Shown in pieces: positions 9,978-21,984 of a DNA stretch of 64,000 nucleotides; the stretch's first letter is position 1, and each line of letters starts with the position of its first letter. The position numbers and the translations under genes are program-made. The notes beneath the pieces were generated by a model. That model saw only the letters and a list, made by a program, of their open reading frames with translations, was not told the origin of the DNA and did not search any database. The DNA comes from Parietaria judaica (Eukaryota > Streptophyta > Magnoliopsida > Rosales > Urticaceae), in NCBI GenBank assembly GCA_954871525.1, contig OX940865.1:2666001-2730000 (forward strand), in the 5' to 3' direction.

Positions 9978-12642
9978 TGTTGGACATATGTGTCCTTAAA
10001 CAAGATATTTATCCATTGTAAAAGATTATGACAAGTCGTTGAATAAAGATGATGATTATTATGTTAATCTTATTATAGTTTCTGGTAAAGTAAAATATAA
10101 TGTTTGATTCCTTAGTTCATAAAGGATGCAATTATGTAATTATTATCACAACAGAGTCGATGTGAGGAAGAATTAATAATCATAATAAATGAACTTAAAA
10201 CGTTCGTGACCTGATTAACTGGGTGGGAGCCCATTAATCGTGTAAGGTCATTAATGTGACTAAGTGACAATCCTATTCTGGATTATGTGTGTGTCACACT
10301 CACTAGAAGTACATTAAGTATGAAGCGTCTTCATACTGGACTAGACCTAACCTCAACTCAAGTAGTTTCCATATAAGACTGTCACTGATAACTTGTAGTT
10401 GAGTCACAAAATGATTATCAAATGGATATTAGTTCTAAGTCCCGAGTGATCATGAGTCCGAGCTGCTGGCTTGATTGTTCTTTGATTTAACCGTTAAAGA
10501 ACACAAGATATTGCCGCTGTTCCCAACACTATTATTTTTGGAACATGATAGTCAGTAGTAAGGATAGTTTGATCATAGACATGGTCATCACATAGCTCTC
10601 TTCAGAGTCATGATGATTCCCTTGATTGTAAGTGGTGAGAAGTGAGAGGTACCCGTGCGTAACTTATTAATAAAAACCATAAGTGGGTTGCTCATAATAT
10701 TAATGACTGAGTCAAGGATGAAAATGGAATGAGGGGCATTACGGTAAAAACCGTCTGCTCATGTGTGAGTGATCAAGTGAAAAGACAATAACCCGAGTTT
10801 GATTGTATCAATGGAGACCTTGCTGTTATAAGGAAATAATATATACCGTATCATGATAGAGTGCAGCCTCGGGTCTATAGTGGAATCACTTCGAGGTTTG
10901 ACGAACATCTAGCAGTTTGTTGGAGCTTAAGTGATACGGGTCCATGGTCCCCAGGATAGCTCCGCAACGGATGATACGTACGTGATTAAAATACATTCTG
11001 ATAATATTTAATCATTTGGCTCGACTTAGAAAACTAGCAAGTCTGTGTCAGACGTCAGATAGTTTTATCGTCAGCGTGGCAAAAGTATCATATTTTGGTA
11101 CACGAAATTAACTGATAAAAATAAAGCTAGAATTTAGATTTTCTATAAGCTCAATGTTGTTGTAAATTAAATTCTAAGCAACTTTGCTCTTTGAACCAAT
11201 TCATTCAGACTTACAGTTTGTGATTTATGGATTTTCTATGTTTATGACTCTGTTCGATAAACTATGAAATTAAATCACATGTCACAAATTTAAATGATGG
11301 TGTGACACCATGACATTTATTGTGTGATATTGGGATCAGGTTTTATTAATATAATTTAATTATTAATTAATAATTAAAAGATTTATATTAATAAATGAAA
11401 ATATATATTTATATATTGTTACATGTGTAAATTCGAATTAGGGTTTGGAGAATACAAACCCTAGCTAAATTCAAATATGAGAATTGGATGTTTTATATTT
11501 GCGGCATAAGTTCTAATGTTTTGGTATTTTGGCAAAACTCTAAAATAAATTTAATCAATTGGATCGGTTATGATTTAATATCAACCATTGGATTGAGATA
11601 ATTGATTTAAACCCTAAAAGTAATTCAAAATGAAGCTTGGTGACCAAATTTAGGTATTTCGAATTTGTTTCATTAATTGTATTCGTTGGAGCGGTTTCGA
11701 GATTTAATCTTTACCGTCGGATTAGAAATTAATTAATGTTATATATATAATATATAATTCGAATAAAATTATGGATAAGAGTTTGAATTAGGGTTTCATG
11801 AAACCCTAGGGCATTTGCCTTTATCCCTAATTGATTTGATCCATTAGATTGGTTTAAGATTTATTTTTTTCCATTGGATCTAGATAATCATAAAAAAAAT
11901 CGACTTTTAATATGTATATATAATATAATTCAAATTTTATTAATATGATGATAAAATTAAATATTTTGATCTTATCGTGTATTATTATTTAATTAACTGC
12001 CTGATTAATTATATCCATTGGATTTAGATGAGACTGAATCTGGACCATTGTATTGAAATAATTTCATATTTAAATTAATAAATTCGAATAAAGGGAGGAT
12101 AAATTCGGTTACACCTTGAGCCTATAAATAGGAGGCTCATTCTACACATTTTTCACAACTTTCCCCAAAGCAAAAACTCGAGCTCTCCCTCTCTCTCTAG
12201 GGTCTGCGAGTTTTCTGCTTCTGATCTCTCTTCTGGTTCGGCTTAGGAGATATTTTTCTCCGATAGCTTTAAAAGAACCGTCAGTTAAATTTTGCGACGG
12301 AGTCCTGCGGCGAAGCCCACGCTTCGGTACGAGGAGTCCAGCCCAAGTCAGAACGCGCAGCCGGAATTGTCAATTGAGGTACGGCCTTATGCATTGGGTA
12401 AAAAATGCAACCATTTACTCCTTTCTATTTATTTCCTATTCTACTAGATTATTAATAATTATTATGAAATATTAAATTCAAAATATTTATTAGATCTTAA
12501 CGAAATGATTATTACTCGATATCCGTGTCGGCGGTCCGGTAACAAGTTTTCTACTTCAAAATAATTTTTTAAATATTACAGGGACGCCTCAGAGGCTATT
12601 ATCGTGGTAAGGAAGTCGGACTGATACCACCGATTTCTGTCA
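9978..12642 (+). mobile_element. copia-A1 5' LTR
   Basis: A 2.67-kb LTR, long for Ty1/copia. It begins TGTTGGACATATG and ends TCTGTCA directly before a TGGTATCAGAGCC-like primer site. It matches the 3' LTR at 17743-20229 throughout, with small indels. It has a TATAAATA at 12123 and a CT-rich presumed start region. The first half is shared with the other family LTRs. The AT-rich middle (11340-12100) is the most variable part. The element lies inside gag of gypsy-1. Confidence 0.9.
12123..12130 (+). promoter_or_regulatory. TATA box of copia-A1 5' LTR
   Basis: TATAAATA in the same context (CCTATAAATAGGAGGCTCATTC) as in the 3' LTR at 19707 and in copia-A2 at 57646. It is expected to drive the genomic RNA of the element. 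Confidence 0.65.
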
Positions 12643-12660
12643 ATTAGTATCAGAGCCATG
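12643..12660 (+). other. copia-A1 primer binding site
   Basis: ATTAGTATCAGAGCCATG directly after the LTR. It differs by one base from the initiator-Met tRNA complement TGGTATCAGAGC normal for Ty1/copia. Confidence 0.8.
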
Positions 12661-14542
12661 GTTCAAGGATAAATAATTACGTAATTTAAATTAACGGTTT
12701 AAATAACGAATTATTTGATGAATAAAGTAATAATTAAAATTGAAATTAATTTTCTAGATATTTTAATATTAATTTAAAATTAGATTATTTCCCGACCCGA
12801 AATGTCAGACCGGGAAAATTGGCTGGGCTGCGAGGCGCAGCCCTAGCCGCGGCAAGGGAAGACCACAGGCTGTCGCTGCAGCCCTAGGGTCGAACCGTAG
12901 GTGCCACGGGCCAGGCCTATGTCAAAGCTCAGGTCTGGGCGAGGCCCAGGGCAAAATCCCGAGGGACCGCCCTGGTGCGCAGCGAGCGGGCCTCAAGCCC
13001 TAACCTATGGCCCATGGTGCCTGGCAACGGAATGGGCCCGCGGGCTTGGCAATGGGCCCGCGCTGCATTGGCTCTTCCCGAAGGGCTGGGCGCGATTTTT
13101 CTAGGGTCTTGGGCCCGGGCTTATGCCCAGAGGGCCCACGTACAATAATTCAACTATCGGTTGGAATTTTTATTCCGACCCGGTACCCTAGGATTAATTA
13201 AATATTAATTATTATTGACATTAAATAATTATGGATTAAATTAATTATGATTAATTAATTGAATATAAAATATGGATGTTTTTTATGGATAAATAACATT
13301 GACTTATTTTATATAATTCATAAAATTAAATATGGATATTATTTAACAATTAAATAATATTATCTTATTTAATATTAAAATATGGATGGTAATTCTTAGG
13401 AATGATATCATTGACTTATTTTAAAAATTTCATAAATAATTATAGATAAGCCATGAATTAATTTAATGATTATTCTTGATGAATGAGAATCATTAAAATC
13501 TAATTATATATATTCATCATAGATATAATTTGTTATAACCTATTTTCATAACCCGTAAACATAGTGCCTATGTTTTGTCATTATTAATATGTCGAATTAA
13601 GGATATATATAAATAAAAAAGCGTAAATGTAAAGTGTTCATTATTAGTCAGAAAAATCTCAATCGTACAATCTTGTTTGAGGAAGAGGGAATCAAAAGTG
13701 GGGCCGGTTCACCATCAACTTATGGGTGACCGTTGAGGACCCTTCTCATCTACCTGGAGATAGTATGATTGACCTATCACTACAGACAAAATGATGAACA
13801 CTATAATCCTTGATGCTTACTATGAAATTACGTGTCGTAATTAATAAAGCCAAAATATAAACTTTTAATGTGTCATTAATAGAAAGTTTATAATAAGTTT
13901 TAAATAACTTAGTTTAATTTAAAAAATTTATCTTAATAAAATTATGGCAAGTATGGAATTAATTAAAAAAGGTCTCCATTATTACTGTCACAAGGTCTGC
14001 TGACCACACCGCCTCGAGTCACCCTAGAGTGACCACTCCTCTTAAGGAAAGGTGTGCTTGTGGAAGGTTTGACACCGTGATAGTTCCAAAAGAATATGGG
14101 GACGGAGAAATCTTGGAAATGGACCGTGAGTCACCCTAGAGTGACCATTCCTTAAGGACGACGTTTCCAAGAGGATCCCGAGAACCGAAAATTATGGGTT
14201 AAGCTTGCACAGAAGTTGGTGCTTCCCGACCGTCTATGGTGATAGTTAATAATCATAAAGAACTGTGGTGGTTCTTATTTTAAGAATTAATTAAGTTTAT
14301 GAATAAAACTTAGTTTAACCAAACTACAGAGTTGATACCGCGAGTCACCTTAGAGTGACCATGCCTTAAGTACGGCAACGATGTGTACAGTCTGTTAAAT
14401 TATCACGAAAATAGTTATAGCGTTTAGTTAACGTTTTCCCGAGAACATGTTTGCATCATGTAACTATTTCGAACCAATAATTTACCTAAAACATTCTACC
14501 TATAATAAAGTTTAATAAGATCTATTTCAATGTCAGTTTAAA
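12661..14542 (+). other. copia-A1 untranslated leader
   Basis: About 1.9 kb between the primer site and the first gag ATG. It consists of an AT-rich part, a GC-rich segment (about 12790-13190), then a segment from about 13540 that is closely conserved in copia-A2 (59230-60230). The ORFs inside the GC-rich segment are not conserved with copia-A2, so I regard them as non-coding. The conserved part contains three copies of a near-palindrome, at 14018, 14130 and 14344. Confidence 0.7.
14018..14359 (+). repeat. Threefold GTCAC..GTGAC hairpin motif in leader
   Basis: The 16-bp near-palindrome GTCACCCTAGAGTGAC occurs at 14018-14033 and 14130-14145, and as GTCACCTTAGAGTGAC at 14344-14359. The spacings are 112 and 214 bp. 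The same three motifs with spacings of 108 and 213 bp occur in copia-A2. The position between LTR and gag is where packaging and dimerisation signals lie in retroelements; that role here is inferred. Confidence 0.7.
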
Positions 14543-15322
14543 ATGTCCTCCGACAAACAAGATATGGAAATCTCTGCAATGACACTGATGTCTCAAAAAC
14601 AAAGCTATATGGTCAAAGTCACAGGATCCCTGAGCAAACCGGCTATGAGTGGATCTTTAGAGAAACACGAAATAACAGAAAAGATTGCTCTAAACTCAAT
14701 GAATAAGAGGAAGAGAATGAATGACTACCAGGAAGACATCTTCCAGAATGGGAGTATCATTAATGTTGATCGTGCAACGTTAACATCATGTTTCGTTGAT
14801 AACTCATCCTTCAATTGGATATTGGATTCAGGAGCTAATGATCACGCATGTAATTCTCTCCAGTCCCTTGATTCATTAGAGGAAATAAATGAAGGACCAG
14901 CTTTAAAGGTAGGAAACGGGGAGTTCTTACAAGCTAAAGCTATTGAGAATCTGCGACTGACATTTGGTAACAAATTTCTGTTTGTTAATAATGTGTATTA
15001 TTATCCAAATGTCTGTAGGAATATACTCTCAGCCTTTTTGTTGTACAAACAAGGATACACCTTGAACTTTCGTGGGTCTCATTGGGTCATCACAAAGGAT
15101 GGTGTATATATTTGTACTGCTAAAGCAGAAAATGGATTGTACATTCTAAGACCAGATTATGGAAGTTGTTTGAGTGCTGAAATGTTTAAATTGACAATGC
15201 CAAAGTCAATTAAGAAACCCAAAATTGATAATGATGTTCAAACCTATAAGTGGCACTTAAGGTTGGGTCATATTAATATAGACAGGAGAAACATGCTGGT
15301 TAAGGATGGACCCCTTAAATAA
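14543..15322 (+). pseudogene. copia-A1 gag remnant and protease
   Basis: The ORF opens at the ATG at 14543 (MSSDKQDME) but has only about 85 residues before protease, so most of gag, including the zinc knuckle, is deleted. Protease follows with WILDSGANDHAC, the D-S-G active site of copia retropepsins. The family order VGNGEFLQAKAIENL, YYYPNVCRNILSAFLLYKQGY and the GAG-pre-integrase block WHLRLGHINIDRRNMLVKDG then run to a TAA at 15320. Reading continues in frame past the stop into CESCIEAKMTKRPFSAKGQ, so the polyprotein was once continuous. Confidence 0.9.
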
Positions 15323-16549
15323 CTCACAATCGGTTCTATGCCTGTTTGCGAATCCTGTATAGAGGCTAAAATGACTAAGAGACCCTTTTCGGCAAAGGGT
15401 CAAAGAGCCACTAAACCATTATAACTCGTCCACACTGATGTATGTGGTCCCATGAACATACAAGCAAGAGGAGGAATTGAATATTTTGTCACCTTCATTG
15501 ATGATTATTCAAGATATGGTTATGTTTACCTCATGGCAAAGAAATCTGAAACTTTGGGTAAATTCAGAGAATTTCTAGCAGAGGCTGAAAAAAAACTAGG
15601 ACAATCATTAAAGTCTCTTCGATCTGATCGAGGAGGAGGATACCTAGATCATGAGTTTTGTGATCTCCTGATCGAGAAAGGTATAACATCTCAGTTGACA
15701 GATCCTGACACACCGGAACAAAATGGTGTTGCAGAAAGGAGAAACAGGACCCTTCTAGAAATGGTAAGGTCAATGCCAAGCTACTCTTCGCTACCTAACT
15801 CATTCTGGGTATATGCTTTGTTGACGTCAACTAACATTCTAAATGTTGTACCATCAAAGTCTGTTTCAAAAACACCCCAAGAATTATGGAATGACAGAAT
15901 ACCAAATCTGCGACATTACAGAATATGGGGATGTCTAGCACATGTGCGGACTGGAAACAGAAACAAATTGGAATCACGAACAGAAGTATGCTTATTCGAG
16001 GGATATTCCAAGGAGACAAAAGGAGGTTTGTTCTATAGTCCAGAAAACAAGAAAGTATTTATTTCGACAAATGCAACTTTCCTAGAAGATGACTATATGA
16101 TGAATTTCAAACCTCGAAGAAAAATAGTGCTCGAGGATCTGTCAGTTGACAAAGTCACAAAGCCTCCAAAAATTCCTGTTGTAGAGGATAATGCAGAAAC
16201 CATGGTCCCAAATAAGAACCAAGGGGTGCTCAGACGTAGTGGGAGGTTCAAAAGACCAGTTGAACGCTACGAGCATACCCAGTTTGAATTTCACCTAGGT
16301 GTTACAAACACTAGTGTTGAAGATCCCACAACCTACAAGGAAGCTATGGTGGATCCTGATAAGGGAGAATGGCAGGAAGCCATGAACCAAGAAATAGAAT
16401 CAAAGGATTCTAATGAAGTCTGGGAACTTGTAGACTTACCTGATGGTTTCAAAACCATTGGGAATAAATGGGTATACAAGAGAAAGAGAGGAGTGGATGG
16501 GAAGGTTGAAACCTTCAAGGCTAGACTAGTGGCAAAGGGTTTTACCTAG
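15323..16549 (+). pseudogene. copia-A1 integrase
   Basis: Ty1/copia integrase. The HTDVCGPMN block holds the first catalytic Asp, just upstream of 15452 and after a stop at 15422. It is followed by YFVTFIDDYSRYGYVYLM, SLRSDRGGGYL (second Asp) and DTPEQNGVAERRNRTLLEMVRSM (Glu). The C-terminal GKRKR-like region is weak. The linker ends with WQEAMNQEIESKDSNEVWELVDLP, the usual lead into copia RT (KWVYKRKRGVDGKVETFKARLVAKGFT). A TAG at 16547 ends the frame. The catalytic triad residues are still present. Confidence 0.92.
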
Positions 16550-17712
16550 AGAGAAGGTATTGATTTCGATGAGACCTTCGCTCGAGTCGCTAAGTATAAG
16601 TCCACCCGGATTCTCATGGCCATAGCCTGTATTCTCAATTACGAGATTCGGCAGATGGACGTTAAAACCGCATTCCTGAACAGGTATATTGACGAGAACA
16701 TCTATATGGACCAACCAGAAGGGTTTGTGCAACAGGGTCAAGAAAGGAAAGTTTGCAGATTACTCAAGTCAATTTATGGATTGAAGCAAGCTTTCAGATC
16801 CTGGAATCTAAGGTTTGATGAGACTATCAAGACCTATGGATTCATTCAGAATGAAACCGAAGCCTGTATTTATAAACTCAATGATGAGTCCGTGGAATTT
16901 TTTCTTGTTCTATACGTCAACGATATTCTTCTCATTGGAAACAATGTGAAGAGATTATCGGACGTGAAAGCGTGGCTATCTACGCAATTCCAAATGAAGG
17001 ATGTGGGAGAAGCCAGCTACGTTCTTGGGATCCGTATTTTTAGTGTTCGCAAATACAGGTTTCTAGCCTTGTCACAAGCAGCTTACATTGATAAGGTGCT
17101 TGAACGTTTTGCAATGACAAATTCCAAGGGCGGTAATTTACCGACCAGGCATGGAGTGTTCCTTAGAAGGAAACAGTGTCCAACTTCTCCGGAAGAGCAA
17201 GACGAGATGAGGCGGGTGCCCTATGCTTCAGCAGTGGGAAGTATGATGTATGCTATGTAATGTACTAGGCCAGACATTTGTTACGATGTGGGAATAGTTA
17301 GTAGATACCAATCCAACCCTGGTATGGCTCACTAGACTGCCGTGAAAAACATTCTCAAGTATCTTCGGAGAACGAAAGACTATATGTTAGTGTTTTCAGG
17401 TTCAGATCTGAATCCACTGGGATACACTCACTCAGACTTCATGTTAGAAAAGGACGCGAGAAAGTTGACGTCAGGAGCAGTGTACGCCCTTGCTGGTGGA
17501 GCGATATTCTGGAGAAGCGTAAAGCAATCCTGTATCGCAGTTTCCACAATGGAAGCTGAGTATGTGAAGCAGCAAGGAATCAGTTTAGCTAAAGAATTTA
17601 TACATGGAAGTGGGTGTAGTCCCACATGTAAAGCAATCCTGATCCATTTACCAAGACGTTGCCCGAGAAAATATTTAGGAGGCATCTAGAAAATATAGGA
17701 GTGAAAGACATG
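16550..17712 (+). pseudogene. copia-A1 reverse transcriptase and RNase H
   Basis: RT follows the TAG at 16547 in frame: REGIDFDETFARVAKY, QMDVKTAFLNRYIDENIYMDQPEGFV, CRLLKSIYGLKQAFRSWNLRFDE. The active site at 16913-16924 reads YVND instead of YVDD. GEASYVLGIRIF and the RNase H lead-in (TSGAVYALAGGAIFWRSVKQS, STMEAEYV) follow. Stops lie at 17258 and 17332. After AEYV the RNase H is deleted and shifted, and the polyprotein end survives in another frame (DPFTKTLPEKIFRRHLENIGV). The amino acid style resembles long-LTR TAR/Angela-like copia elements; I hold that lineage assignment loosely. Confidence 0.92.
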
Positions 17713-17725
17713 GGTCATCTTCTTT

Positions 17726-17742
17726 AAGTACAAATGGGAAAT
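17726..17742 (+). other. copia-A1 polypurine tract
   Basis: AAGTACAAATGGGAAAT directly before the 3' LTR (TGTTGG). It corresponds to the usual copia CAAGTGGGAGAT tract that primes plus-strand DNA synthesis. Confidence 0.7.
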
Positions 17743-20229
17743 TGTTGGACATATATGTGCTTAAACAAGATATTTATCCATCTGTAAAAGATTATGACGA
17801 GTCGTTGAATAAAGATGATGCTTATTATGTTAATTTTATTATAGTTTCTGGTAGAGTAAAATAAAATGTTTGATTCCTTAGTTCATAAAGGATGCAATTT
17901 TGTTATTATTATCACAACAGAGTCGATGTAAGGAAAAATTAATAATCATAATAAATGAACTTAAAACGTCCGTGACCTGATTAATTGGGTGGGAGCCCAT
18001 TAATCGTGTAAGGTCATTAATGTGACTAAGTGACAATCCTATTCTGGATTATGTGTGTGTCACACTCACTAGAAGTGCATTAAGTATGAAGTGTCTTCAT
18101 ACTGGACTGGACCTGACTTAAACTCAAGAAGTTGCCATATAAGACCGTCACTGATAACTTGTAGTTGAGTCACAAAATGATGATCAAATGAATATTAGTT
18201 CTAAGTTCTGAGTGATCATGAGTCCGAGTTGGTGGCTTGATTTTTCTTTGATTTAACCATTAAAGAACACAAGATATTACCGGTGTTCCCAACACTATTA
18301 TTTTGGGAACATGATAGTCAGTAGTAAGGATAGCTTGATCATAGACATGGGCATCACAGAGCTCTCTTTAGAGTCATGATGATTACCTTGATTGTCAGTG
18401 GTGAGAAGTGAGAGGTACCCGTGCGCAACTTATGAATCGAAACCATAAGTGGATTGCTCATAATATTACTGACTGAGTCAAGGATGAAAATGGAATGAGG
18501 GGCATTACGGTAAAAACCGTCTGCTCATGTGTGAGTCATCAAGTGAAAGGACAATAATCCGAATTTGATTGTATCAATTGACACCTTGTTGTTATAAGGG
18601 AATAATATAATCACTAAAGAGTGCAGCCTCGGATATATAGTGGAATCACTTCGAGGTTTGACAAACAACTAGCAGTTCGTTGGAGCTTAAGTGATACGGG
18701 TCCATGGTCCCCAGGATAGCTCCGTAATGTTTAATCATTTGGCTCGACTTATAAAACTGACAAGTCTGTGTCAGACGTCAGATAGTTTTATCGTCAGCGT
18801 GGCAAAAGTATCATATTTTGTTACACTGAATTAACTGATAAAAATAAAGTTATAATTTAGATTTTCTAACAGCACCACGTTGTTGTAAATTAAATTCTAA
18901 GCAACTTTGCTTTTAGAACCAAGTCATTCAGACTTACGGTTTATGATTTATGGATTTTCTAAGTTTATGACTCGGTTCGATAAACTATGAAATTAAATCA
19001 CATGTCACGAATTTAAATGATGGTGTGGCACCATGACATTTAATGTGTGATATTGAGATCAGGTTTTATTAATATAATTTAATTTTTTGGATTTAATTAT
19101 TAATATCTAATTAAAAATTAATTAATAATTAAAAGATTTATATTAATAAATAAAAATATATATTTATATATTGTTATAATTAATTTAAACCCTATAAGTA
19201 ATTCGAAATGAAGTTTGGTGACCAAGTTTAGGTATTTCGAATTTGTTTAATTAATTGTGTCCGTTGGATTGGTTTTGAGATTTAATCTTTACCGTCGGAT
19301 TCGAAATTAATTAAAGTTATATATATAATATATAATTCAAATAAAATTATGGATAAGAGTTCGAATTACGGTTTCATGAAACACTAGGGCATTTGACTTT
19401 ATCCCTAATTGATTTGATCAATTGGATTGGTTTAAGATTTATTTTTAACCAGTGGATCTAGATAATCATAATCAAATTCGAATTATAATATGTATATATA
19501 ATATAATTCAAATTTTATTAATATGATGATAAGATTAAATATTTTGATCTTATCATGTATTATTATTTAATTAACTCCCTGATTAATTATATCCATTGGA
19601 TTTAGATGAGATTGAATCTGGACCATTGGATTGAAATAATTCATATTTAAATTAATAAATTCGAATAAAGGGAGGAAAAATCTCCAAATCGGTTACACCT
19701 TGAGCCTATAAATAGGAGGGTCATTCTACACATTTTTCACACCTTTCCCCAAAGAAAAAATTCGAGCTCTCCCTCTCTCTCAAGGGTGTGCGAGTTTTCT
19801 GCTTCTGATCTCTCTTCTAGTTCGGCTTAGGAGATATTTTTCTCCGGTAGCTTTAAAAGAACCGTCAGTTAAATTTTGCGACGGAGTCCTACCGGCGAAG
19901 CCCACGCTTCGGTACGAGGAGTCCAGGAGAATATCCCGGAAGATCACGGGAGTTTCCCTCAGCACCGGCGGAGCCCTGCCCAAATCAGAACGCGCAGCCA
20001 GAATCGTCAATTGAGGTACGGCCTTAGGCATTGGGTCAATAAATTCAACCATTTACTGCTTTCTATTTATTTCCTATTCGACTAGATTATTATTAATAAT
20101 AATGAAATATTAAATTCGAAATATTTATCATATCTTAACGAAATGATTATTACCCGATATCCGTGTCCTCGGTCCGGTAACAAGTTTTCTGCTTTAAGGA
20201 AGTCGGACTGATACCACTGATTTCGGACA
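17743..20229 (+). mobile_element. copia-A1 3' LTR
   Basis: Begins TGTTGGACATATATG and ends TTTCGGACA. It is co-linear with the 5' LTR but has a short deletion near 18725, where the block containing GATACGTACGTG is missing, and other indels. TATAAATA is at 19707. Unlike a normal 3' end, it is followed by a primer-site copy and leader bases rather than host DNA (see the next entry). Confidence 0.9.
19707..19714 (+). promoter_or_regulatory. TATA box of copia-A1 3' LTR
   Basis: TATAAATA in the conserved family context. It could drive read-out transcription rightwards. Confidence 0.6.
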
Positions 20230-20283
20230 ATTTGTATCAGAGCCATGGTTCAAGGATAAATAATTACGTAATTTAATTTAACG
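20230..20283 (+). mobile_element. Second primer site and leader stub after 3' LTR
   Basis: ATTTGTATCAGAGCCATGG and then about 35 bp match the start of the copia-A1 leader (12643 onward), ending abruptly at gypsy-1 gag near 20284. The right-hand LTR is therefore followed by the start of another internal region. This points to an LTR-internal-LTR-internal concatemer that was later cut back. Confidence 0.75.
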
Positions 20284-20672
20284 GATAAACAATTGATCCT
20301 CGATAGTGGGGTGAAAAAAGGTTGCGCTCCATCAACAGGCGACAGAGGCGTTGCGGGTCTCGGGCCACTAGGCAGTCGAGCCAGGTTTTTCCTCAAGGCT
20401 TGTGGGTTGTCCAGATCGTCAAAATCGAAGTAGACCGCGTTGAGGTTGCTTCTGCCTTGGTGTCCAGAGCTCCGTCCCGGGTCTAGCCGGCCTGAATGGT
20501 GATGATGCTCGTTTCGGGCTTGATTTGCTATGAGAATGTTAAGTTTCTTGCGCAACTCTGCATTCTGCGTGTTTCTTTCCTTTAATTGATACTTAAGGTT
20601 GTCGGTCTCAGTGTTTTGCCCTGGGTTATCAACCTCGTACTCTGTCACGATCTGAATCTCGTCGTTGCTCAT
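20284..20672 (-). pseudogene. gypsy-1 gag, N-terminal part
   Basis: Starts at the ATG at 20672 (MSNDEIQIVTEYEV), 50-60 bp after the primer site, as expected for Tat gag. A coiled-coil stretch follows (LKYQLKERNTQNAELRKKLN), then a linker with HHHHSGRLDPGRSSG and FTPLSRIN. The frame is open until the copia-A1 junction near 20284. The rest of gag resumes at 9977 on the far side of copia-A1, about 200 codons further on in the family alignment. Confidence 0.75.
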
Positions 20673-20720
20673 ATTTTCAGAGTGTTTTTGAGCTCGTAGA
20701 CGTTAGCAAGATCAATTTCC

Positions 20721-20737
20721 CATAGATGGCGCCAAAT
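20721..20737 (-). other. gypsy-1 primer binding site
   Basis: On the minus strand the LTR end is followed by ATTTGGCGCCATCTATGG. TGGCGCC just after the LTR is the hallmark primer site of Tat/Athila-type plant gypsy elements, and gypsy-2 has the same one. Confidence 0.8.
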
Positions 20738-21125
20738 TGTTGACGTGGTTTCCCACCTCAAAAAGTTAGTGTGATTTGTGAACATATGATATTTTGTGGA
20801 CTAAGAATCGGCGGAATTCGATCTTTCACGTTGCAAGCTCTCAATCAATCTATACATATATATATAAAAAGCAGTCTAAATGAGATGAGGGATTTTTTTT
20901 TTATAGATGTTCATCCCATCCAATAACTGTGCAGTCCCATACCTGCACAGTCTCGAGAACGTCCTATTAGCACATCCCCTTTCCCAGGCGATGTGCGACT
21001 GCACAGCTTACCCGTTCTTGCCATCGTGGCTCACGGGATTAGTGACTGTCACAATCACCCTACCTAATGGGAGCCCGAGGTCCTCGTCGGCCACATTTCC
21101 GGTTGGGCTTTACTCTGATACCATC

Positions 21126-21437
21126 TTTAACGCCCCGAATGCTCAATCGAATCTACGACTGTCCCCACAGGCCAACACGAGTCTTTTCAGCGTGCTTTGT
21201 CCTCAATTACACACTTCCCGAGAAACTTCCAGGAGGTCACTCATCCCAGGATTACTCCAAGCCAAGCACGCTTAACTTTGGAGTTCCTATGAACGATCTA
21301 CCGAAAAGAAGATGCATCTTGTTAACATAGGTAATATTAATCTATTCTTTTGAGCATCTTCGACCATACAGTTCCAGTCCTGTATGATCTTGAATAACTG
21401 TGCAGTCCCATACCTGCACTGTCTTAAGAATGTCCCA
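21126..21437 (-). repeat. Cassandra LTR copy 1
   Basis: 312 bp, minus strand start TGGGACATTC, end CGTTAAA. It contains 5S-like sequence at about 21220-21295: the minus strand reads AAAGTTAAGCGTGCTTGG (box A region) and GGATGAGTGACCTCCTGG (box C region). Confidence 0.8.
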
Positions 21438-21525
21438 TCAGCATATCCCCTTGCCCAAACGATCTGAGACTGCACACTTTACCCGGTCTTGCACTCGTAA
21501 CTCATGGGATTAGTGACTGTCACAA

Positions 21526-21826
21526 TGTCAGTAGCACCTCGGCTGCTCTATCGAATTGATGACTCTTCGCACAGGCCAACACGAGTCTTTTCAGCGTGCT
21601 TTATCCTCACTCGCAAGCTCCACGAGAAACATCCCAGGATTGCTCCCAAGCTAAGCACGCTTAACTTTGGAGTTCCTATTAACGGGCTACCGAAAAGAAG
21701 ATGCATCTTGTTGACATAGGTAGTACCAATCAATTATTGTAAGCCTCTTTGACCATAAAATCCCATACTTGTATGATCTCCAATTGCTGTGCAGTCCCAT
21801 TCCTGCACAGTCTCGGGAACGTCCCG
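21526..21826 (-). repeat. Cassandra LTR copy 2, 5S box C deleted
   Basis: About 301 bp. The 5S-like box A (AAGTTAAGCGTGCTTAGC) is present, but the GGGTGACCTCC block of box C found in copies 1 and 3 is missing, so the pol III internal promoter is incomplete. The internal region to its left (plus-strand coordinates) has also lost the segment with the primer site. Confidence 0.75.
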
Positions 21827-21984
21827 TCAGCACATCCCCTTGCCTAGGCGATGTGGGACTGCACAACTTACCAAATCTTGCCGTCGTGGCCACGCGATTA
21901 GTGACTTTCATAATCACCCCACCTAATGGGGGCCCAACGTCCTCGTCGGCCACAATTCCGGCTAGGCTCGGCTCTGATACCATC

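Noticed and set aside
12901..13201. Open frames in the GC-rich part of the copia-A1 leader
   Set aside because: Not conserved at the corresponding place in copia-A2 (58449-58825), so probably not coding.
20230..20245. A tRNA gene suggested by TGGTATCAGAGCC-like sequence
   Set aside because: This is the complement of the tRNA 3' end used as a primer site; no cloverleaf surrounds it.
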